Positions 59,870 to 64,000 of a stretch of DNA of 64,000 nucleotides are shown one piece after another. The stretch lies in the NCBI RefSeq assembly GCF_000020125.1, contig NC_010679.1, positions 57,123 through 121,122 of the forward strand, given 5' to 3'. Both the position numbers and the translations under genes were made by a program. The stretch's first letter is position 1. The number at the start of each line of letters is the position of its first letter. The notes beneath the pieces were generated by a model. It was not told where the DNA came from. It saw only the letters and a list, made by a program, of their open reading frames with translations, and did not search any database. The DNA is from Paraburkholderia phytofirmans PsJN. GTDB lineage: Bacteria; Pseudomonadota; Gammaproteobacteria; Burkholderiales; Burkholderiaceae.

Positions 59870-59895
59870 AAGCCGGGTATACCCCGGCTTTTTTG
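59870..59895 (+). terminator. Rho-independent terminator after the H-NS-like gene
   Basis: AAGCCGGG (59870-59877) pairs with CCCGGCTT (59883-59890) around TATAC, followed by a T-run. Confidence 0.85.
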
Positions 59896-59915
59896 TTGTT
59901 TTTCGTATTTCTTTC

Positions 59916-59960
59916 TGTCTATTTTGCGTGATAGACATAGAGACTTACGGTTGATACAAT
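59916..59960 (+). promoter_or_regulatory. Promoter of the KorA-like gene with its operator
   Basis: TGTCTAT (59916-59922) and ATAGACA (59931-59937) form a perfect inverted repeat with an 8-bp centre, overlapping the -35 TAGACA (59932-59937). The spacer of 17 bp has ACTTACG; the -10 is TACAAT (59955-59960). Autoregulation by the downstream product is likely. Confidence 0.78.
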
Positions 59961-60035
59961 CGTTGAACGTGGCCGGATTATGTCCGATTTTTTGCCGGCC
60001 GACCCGAGAGCACAAAATACACAACAGAAGAGAAC

Positions 60036-60659
60036 ATGGCGAAGAAACTTACCCGACTTACGAGCGAAGAGTTTGACGAACTGGTTTCTAATTCTCGCGC
60101 GGAGGACGCCACGCATACGATGGCCAGAGCTGTGCTGGTCGACGGTCGCGGTTACGCGGAGGTCGGCCATGAGCACGGCATCGAGCGCCAGTTGGTGTAT
60201 CAGGCCGTCCAACGTTTGCTGAAGGTAGGCGATACCGCGCCCGCGACTTATACGTACACCGGGCCGCCCGAAATGTTTGCCGAAATTGACGCAGTTGTTG
60301 AAGATCATCGAGGCCGCAAACTGCTGACGGCCGAACAGTTCGAGGATGCCCTCTCGCAGAGCGGACAGGGCGAACAGATGGCCGCGATATCGAGGGCGGT
60401 GCTGGTCGATGGCGTACCGCCGATCACGCTCGCGCGCGAGCACGGAATCGCTCGGCACCTGGTATGGCAGGCCGCGCAAAAGACGATCATGCAGAAGTTC
60501 GACGCGGCGACGGCCAGCACGCGCGTCTACAAGGGTAGCCCAGCGATGTTCGAGGCCATTGATGCCATTGTGGCGGCGTATCGGAAGGGCAAGACAGAAG
60601 CGGCCGGAACGCCGGCAAAACCTCCGAAGAAATCGCGCCGAAAAGCGGCCAGCGCGTAG
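60036..60659 (+). CDS. KorA/TrfB-like repressor with two tandem DNA-binding repeats
   Basis: 207 residues. Repeat 1 (about 5-66) has LTSEEFDELV and MARAVLVDGRGYAEVGHEHGI; repeat 2 (about 88-155) has LTAEQFEDAL and ISRAVLVDGVPPITLAREHGI. Each resembles the KorA/TrfB-type HTH domain (RAVLVDG then HTH), which in IncP KorA occurs once in a protein of about 100 residues and dimerises. A basic tail ends the protein. Its own promoter carries the inverted operator that recurs across the plasmid, so it is the best candidate for the global repressor. Confidence 0.75.
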   Translation: MAKKLTRLTSEEFDELVSNSRAEDATHTMARAVLVDGRGYAEVGHEHGIERQLVYQAVQRLLKVGDTAPATYTYTGPPEMFAEIDAVVEDHRGRKLLTAEQFEDALSQSGQGEQMAAISRAVLVDGVPPITLAREHGIARHLVWQAAQKTIMQKFDAATASTRVYKGSPAMFEAIDAIVAAYRKGKTEAAGTPAKPPKKSRRKAASA

Positions 60660-60705
60660 CATTACCGGCCGCCAAGTTCGATCACGCAGTCACAGGAGGT
60701 CAAGC

Positions 60706-61155
60706 ATGAAGGGGAAGCATGTTGTCGCGCTAATCACGTTAGCGGTGCTTTTCGGCGTCAATGCGCTTGTAGTCTACGTCTGTTCATTTTTTTCCGTCGC
60801 GTCGTGGCTTGTGTTCACTATCAGCATAGTCGTGAGCACGGTTATCGGCAGAGTTGTTTCCGAGTTTCTGCACGACGCTTACATGATTCACATGCTGAAC
60901 AAAGGTCTGGAAAACAGGAAGCGGTTGGCATCCAGCGTCGACCGCGATCCTACGCCATCCATCCCCCCTGTTCTTCTCTATGTGCTCGGGCTCGTGCATG
61001 TCTTCGGCGGCACGTTTGCGCTGCTCGACTTCTATCGGGCCGGCGCAGCCACCGATCCAGCCACCGCTACAGTTGGCTTCTTCATTGCAGTTGGTGTCGC
61101 CTTCATTGGCCTCGCCGTTCTGCGTGCCTTTGCGCCGAAACGTATCCCAAGGTGA
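60706..61155 (+). CDS. Membrane protein (149 aa)
   Basis: ATG 60706 with AGGAGGT, the strongest ribosome-binding site in the window. Four spans: VVALITLAVLFGVNALVVYVC, SWLVFTISIVVSTVIG, PVLLYVLGLVHVFGG and FFIAVGVAFIGLAVL. Probably co-transcribed with the KorA-like gene. Function unknown. Confidence 0.6.
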   Translation: MKGKHVVALITLAVLFGVNALVVYVCSFFSVASWLVFTISIVVSTVIGRVVSEFLHDAYMIHMLNKGLENRKRLASSVDRDPTPSIPPVLLYVLGLVHVFGGTFALLDFYRAGAATDPATATVGFFIAVGVAFIGLAVLRAFAPKRIPR

Positions 61156-61212
61156 CGTGCTGACCGGCTCCTGCGTTCGCCCAAAGGTGAGCTTTATCAG
61201 GATGCGGCCGGC

Positions 61213-61261
61213 AAAAAAAAGCCAGGGCCTCGACCCTGGCGAACGTCCGCTGATAGCGGAC
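61213..61261 (-). terminator. Terminator of the minus-strand group
   Basis: GCCAGGG (61221-61227) pairs with CCCTGGC (61234-61240); the A8 run at 61213-61220 is a T-run on the minus strand. A second hairpin GTCCGCT-GAT-AGCGGAC is at 61245-61261. It follows the minus-strand gene ending at 61290. Confidence 0.8.
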
Positions 61262-61289
61262 CCGAGAGCACCTACTGCTACTGCCCTGC

Positions 61290-61982
61290 TTACCTCCCTT
61301 CAGATTTCGTTGCCGCGCCGGCGTCCTTGAACGACAGCACGTAGTTTCCGCTCGCGTCGCGTTGCACGTCGACGTGTCCGCTCACAATGCTGCCGTCCGG
61401 TAGGGCCACCGCCGCCGCAGCCACCGGTTCGAGCTTCGGCACCTTCACGGTTGCAAGCGGCGGCAATTGTGCCGGCGGACGCGCTTGCATCTTCCCGTGG
61501 GAAAGCATGAGGAAGCCGGCCAGCGAGAAGACCATTGCGCCAACGATTACACCGACGACAGCGTTCAGGCGCTTCGCATCCAAACGCCGCAATGCCATTG
61601 CCGGCCGCGACGTGCGCACGAGCAGTCCCAGCTCGGCACACTTCCGGTCAATCAAGGCTGAAAGCCGGTTCATCAGCCGGCTGTAGGGGCCGGACATCAC
61701 GATCCGCACGCCGACAGTTCCTACCCACACGACTACGCAGAACCAATGCCAGTTTTGCGCACCGCTTGTCCATTGACGCGGATCGTTCACGGCCAGCAGC
61801 GTGACCCATTCCCGCGTGCCCGCCCCGAGCAAGTGTGCGAGGGCTATCACCAAGCCCACCGCGAAAAATGGCATGAGATAGGCCCACACTGCCGTTGAAA
61901 AAGCCCACGTCACAAACCGAGCCGCCTTTGCCCACCGTTCATCCGGCGTGCGCGGCACGCCTTTCAATACCGATCCGTTCAC
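61290..61982 (-). CDS. Membrane protein (230 aa)
   Basis: Three or four spans (VWAYLMPFFAVGLVIALAH, FCVVVWVGTVGVRIVM, LNAVVGVIVGAMVFSLAGFLML). The C-terminal periplasmic part ends in VSGHVDVQRDASGNYVLSF, a beta-rich segment. No family recognised; gene order beside secreted proteins and a transglycosylase suggests an envelope role. Confidence 0.55.
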   Translation of the reverse strand: MNGSVLKGVPRTPDERWAKAARFVTWAFSTAVWAYLMPFFAVGLVIALAHLLGAGTREWVTLLAVNDPRQWTSGAQNWHWFCVVVWVGTVGVRIVMSGPYSRLMNRLSALIDRKCAELGLLVRTSRPAMALRRLDAKRLNAVVGVIVGAMVFSLAGFLMLSHGKMQARPPAQLPPLATVKVPKLEPVAAAAVALPDGSIVSGHVDVQRDASGNYVLSFKDAGAATKSEGR

Positions 61983-62033
61983 GTTGTTCCTCCGGTCAAA
62001 ATGGTCGGGCCGGCTTCGCGCCGGCCGGTTGCA

Positions 62034-62411
62034 TTACTTGTCTTTCTGGATCGTCCACGTTAGCGGCGGCACCTTCTCCCGGCCGTCCGGCAACGTGACA
62101 CGAATGCCGTCGCTTGCGCACGTCTGGCCGTTGTGCTTTGCCCCTTCTGAAAAGGCTTTACCATCGTAGTAGCAGGCTTTGCTGTTGTCCTGCTGCGCGG
62201 CGGTCTGCAAGGAATGAATCTCCGAATTCATCTGCGTCAGAAGTGCCACTTGCATCTGCGACGATTGCAGCATTTGGAGTTCGATAAGTTCCTTCTCGGT
62301 TCGCGGAGTCGAAGCGGCAGTGGAACCGATAGGCTGGGCGGTACTCTCGCCGGCAACGGCTGAAACAGACGCAAAAGCCACGAGCAACGCAGCCAACATT
62401 TTTGTTTTCAT
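62034..62411 (-). CDS. DUF1496-like secreted protein (125 aa)
   Basis: Signal peptide ending AVAGES near residue 21. A helical stretch (KELIELQMLQSSQMQVALL) is followed by ACYYDGKAFSEGA and a second Cys, similar to DUF1496. A hairpin GGCCGGC/GCCGGCC lies at 62008-62026, just after its stop. Periplasmic; function unknown. Confidence 0.55.
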   Translation of the reverse strand: MKTKMLAALLVAFASVSAVAGESTAQPIGSTAASTPRTEKELIELQMLQSSQMQVALLTQMNSEIHSLQTAAQQDNSKACYYDGKAFSEGAKHNGQTCASDGIRVTLPDGREKVPPLTWTIQKDK

Positions 62412-62464
62412 CTAGGAATCCTTCGTTGTGGTTTGGAAATGGTTGCCTTCTTGTCGGTCGGCGC

Positions 62465-62992
62465 TTATTCGCTAACCGGCGTGATTCGAAGCGAATTGTC
62501 CGCATCGAGCGGGATCACAGTCACCCCTTTCCGCGTGATCGACGCCATGAGCCCGGAGACGGTCAGCCCGGCAGTATCCACCGTGCGAGACAGGCACCAG
62601 TCCGGCCCCATGTCTTTCATGCCAACCTCGTGCGTGTCTTGCGCCGAAATAGCAACCGCACCAACGTTCCCCGATGCGTCAACGGTTATGGGTCTGATCG
62701 CCAACGCACGACCGATAAAAACCTGACTCGACGCCAACGTATGGGTTTCCTTCGTCCCGGTACACGTTACCTGCCCAACTTCGTACCCGTCGCGATGCAG
62801 CAACCCTTGACTCAGCACGGTTTCCCGCGTGAAAAGAATGGTTTTGCCCTTTTGAATCCAGTCGACGTTAACTACAAGCGGCGCGGAATCCACCGAACGC
62901 GTTCCATTAACCGGCAGATTGCCTAGCGTTTCGCCCGCCGTTGCCGCGACAGTCAGCAGGGAGAGAGCCAAAGCCACGATAGTTTTTTTCAT
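62465..62992 (-). CDS. Secreted hypothetical protein (175 aa)
   Basis: Signal peptide MKKTIVALALSLLTVAATAGE. The mature part is beta-rich with two Cys residues (QVTCTGTKE and DWCLSRTV) that may form a disulfide. Lies 53 bp upstream of the DUF1496-like gene on the same strand. No family recognised. Confidence 0.55.
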   Translation of the reverse strand: MKKTIVALALSLLTVAATAGETLGNLPVNGTRSVDSAPLVVNVDWIQKGKTILFTRETVLSQGLLHRDGYEVGQVTCTGTKETHTLASSQVFIGRALAIRPITVDASGNVGAVAISAQDTHEVGMKDMGPDWCLSRTVDTAGLTVSGLMASITRKGVTVIPLDADNSLRITPVSE

Positions 62993-63024
62993 TCGATATC
63001 CTTATTACTTCGAGAGCACAGACG

Positions 63025-63474
63025 TTAGCGATTCAACAATGATGCCTTGCCGGCCTGTACGGCAAGAAGTTGACGATAGATTTTTCGGGCGTACACATCG
63101 CGCTTGTCGGGCGACTTTGCGTTGTACGCGCCGATAGCGTCCCAATTGAATCCTAGACGCTGAATATTGCTGGCGAGAATCCAGTTGCCTACGTAGGCGT
63201 TCTTACAGCCGTCCAGAAGGTCGGCTTCGTGAATGCCATAGCGTCGAAGGGTTGGAAGCCAGGAAGAGTTGATTTGCATTAGGCCAATGTCACGCGAACC
63301 ATTCTGGTTCTTCGTGACGACCCCCGGCCGCATACTGCTTTCCTGCATGGCGATGGATCGTGCGAGGTCCGGCGGGATATTCCAGTATCGCGCCGCGTCA
63401 TCGAGGCAGTCCGCGCGCGCCGTTGCAACGCACGCAAATAGAAAAAGCGCCGCAGCTCGGCGCGCAGCGCTCAG
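63025..63474 (-). CDS. Lytic transglycosylase, possible CTG start (149 aa)
   Basis: The soluble lytic transglycosylase core is clear: catalytic Glu in SIAMQESSMRPG, then GLMQINSSWLPTL and a closing AIGAYNAKSPD. No ATG, GTG or TTG lies in frame near the expected start. A CTG ending at 63474 overlaps the preceding stop (CTGA) and would give a fine signal peptide (LSAARRAAALFLFACVATARA). Related to IagB/VirB1-type enzymes that open peptidoglycan; a second such enzyme besides the VirB1-like one at 15 kb. Confidence 0.75.
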   Translation of the reverse strand: MSAARRAAALFLFACVATARADCLDDAARYWNIPPDLARSIAMQESSMRPGVVTKNQNGSRDIGLMQINSSWLPTLRRYGIHEADLLDGCKNAYVGNWILASNIQRLGFNWDAIGAYNAKSPDKRDVYARKIYRQLLAVQAGKASLLNR

Positions 63475-63659
63475 TCTTGCGGACGGCCCTTTAGCCAGTC
63501 CGCGATTATTTCCAAAAGTAGTTTCGGCACAGAGACCGTCACCCCTCGCCTGGTGCTTTCTCGGCCCGCTTCTCGTGCCAAGGCCGTGTAGATCGCTATC
63601 GGAAGCCGCAGCAGCACGCCTTTGGTCTGTTCCGCCGATTCTGTTTTCTGTCGTTCCAT
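63471..63659 (-). CDS. Small ribbon-helix-helix-like protein (62 aa)
   Basis: Starts at the ATG ending 63659 (MERQKTESAEQTKGVLLRLP). The pattern strand, then IYTALAREAGRESTRRG, then VPKLLLEIIADWLKG resembles a short RHH DNA-binding protein. No toxin partner is adjacent. Overlaps the transglycosylase by 4 bp. The 63660-63912 stretch upstream holds no supported gene. Confidence 0.5.
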   Translation of the reverse strand: MERQKTESAEQTKGVLLRLPIAIYTALAREAGRESTRRGVTVSVPKLLLEIIADWLKGRPQD

Positions 63660-63912
63660 GAAAGGGTGATGAAAAGAAGTGTGCCCCGTGGCGTAGACGC
63701 CCCACGAGCTGCGCAAGGCCGCGCGAGCGCCGCTGTACAGGCGGGCGGAGGAAAGAAAAACCTCCGATTCTAAGCTGTCCGTTTTGCTCCCGCATACGTT
63801 TTTCCCGCGCTGATCGCGCCCCTATACCCGAATAACTGTAAAAAGTCCACCAAACCCTAAAGAACAGGGCTTTTCTTGCCGTTACACCCTGATACGGCAC
63901 GGCGGCTCAAAC

Positions 63913-64000
63913 CTTTAGGCCCGACCTTTCCGGTGATTGCGAAGCTGACGCTTGATCCCCTTCCTGGCTGCATCTTCCCATCGGATCACCCTACCTCGTA
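63913..64000 (-). CDS. Partial open frame at the right edge (C terminus only)
   Basis: Reading leftward from the edge, an open frame ends RWEDAARKGIKRQLRNHRKG then Arg-Ala and a stop at 63913-63915. Very basic tail. Too short to identify. Confidence 0.35.

Noticed and set aside
63471..63716. Antitoxin of a toxin-antitoxin pair at 63.5 kb
   Set aside because: The RHH-like protein has a transglycosylase, not a toxin, as its overlapping neighbour.

Overview
The window reads as a large part of a conjugative plasmid from a betaproteobacterium, most likely of the Burkholderiaceae. The grounds are GC-rich DNA, two H-NS-like proteins of the short type common in Burkholderia, a DUF3717 protein (a family seen mainly in betaproteobacteria), an RPA-family replication initiator followed by iterons, and a complete VirB-type conjugation apparatus. 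No chromosomal housekeeping gene, rRNA, tRNA, CRISPR array, antibiotic-resistance gene or metal-resistance gene was seen. Neither end of the window is a natural boundary.

Layout. 1-1.3 kb: right end of a Tn554-like multi-recombinase element that has cut a DUF932 gene. 1.3-5.2 kb: small plasmid genes. 5.5-7.3 kb, minus strand: a partition operon like stbABC of IncW plasmids, with its array of 11-bp-phased repeats. 7.4-7.7 kb: probable oriT. 7.7-15.8 kb: relaxosome protein, coupling protein, MobF relaxase, TrbM-like protein and VirB1. 16.0-27.2 kb: virB2 to virB11 and a KfrB-domain protein. 27.3-40.5 kb: a phospholipase D-type nuclease gene (nuc-like) broken into three pieces by two separate Tn554-like elements, each with three tyrosine recombinases and a TnpC-like gene. 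40.5-55.5 kb: about thirty small membrane, secreted, lipoprotein, metal-binding and DNA-binding genes of mostly unknown function. 55.5-57.1 kb: repA and an iteron origin. 57.7-61.2 kb: SprT-like protein, membrane proteins, an H-NS-like protein and a KorA-like repressor made of two tandem repeats. 61.3-64 kb, minus strand: membrane and secreted proteins, a lytic transglycosylase, a small possible DNA-binding protein and a partial gene.

How the parts work together. RepA and the iterons should drive replication and StbABC should keep the plasmid in dividing cells. The RHH protein, coupling protein and relaxase process and deliver DNA at oriT, and VirB1-VirB11 build the channel. A recurring inverted half-site, GTAATT-N6-GTCTA facing TAGAC-N6-AATTAC, overlaps promoters at six places, including that of the KorA-like gene. 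This points to one plasmid-encoded repressor controlling genes scattered across the replicon.

The most notable observations are the double disruption of the nuclease gene at its active-site codons, a third related element in another plasmid gene, the shared operator, the two pentads of Stb-type repeats, a possible ADP-ribosyltransferase-like insertion in the relaxase, and long palindromic repeats whose arms co-vary. Function calls are from reading the translations by eye; no database search was run.
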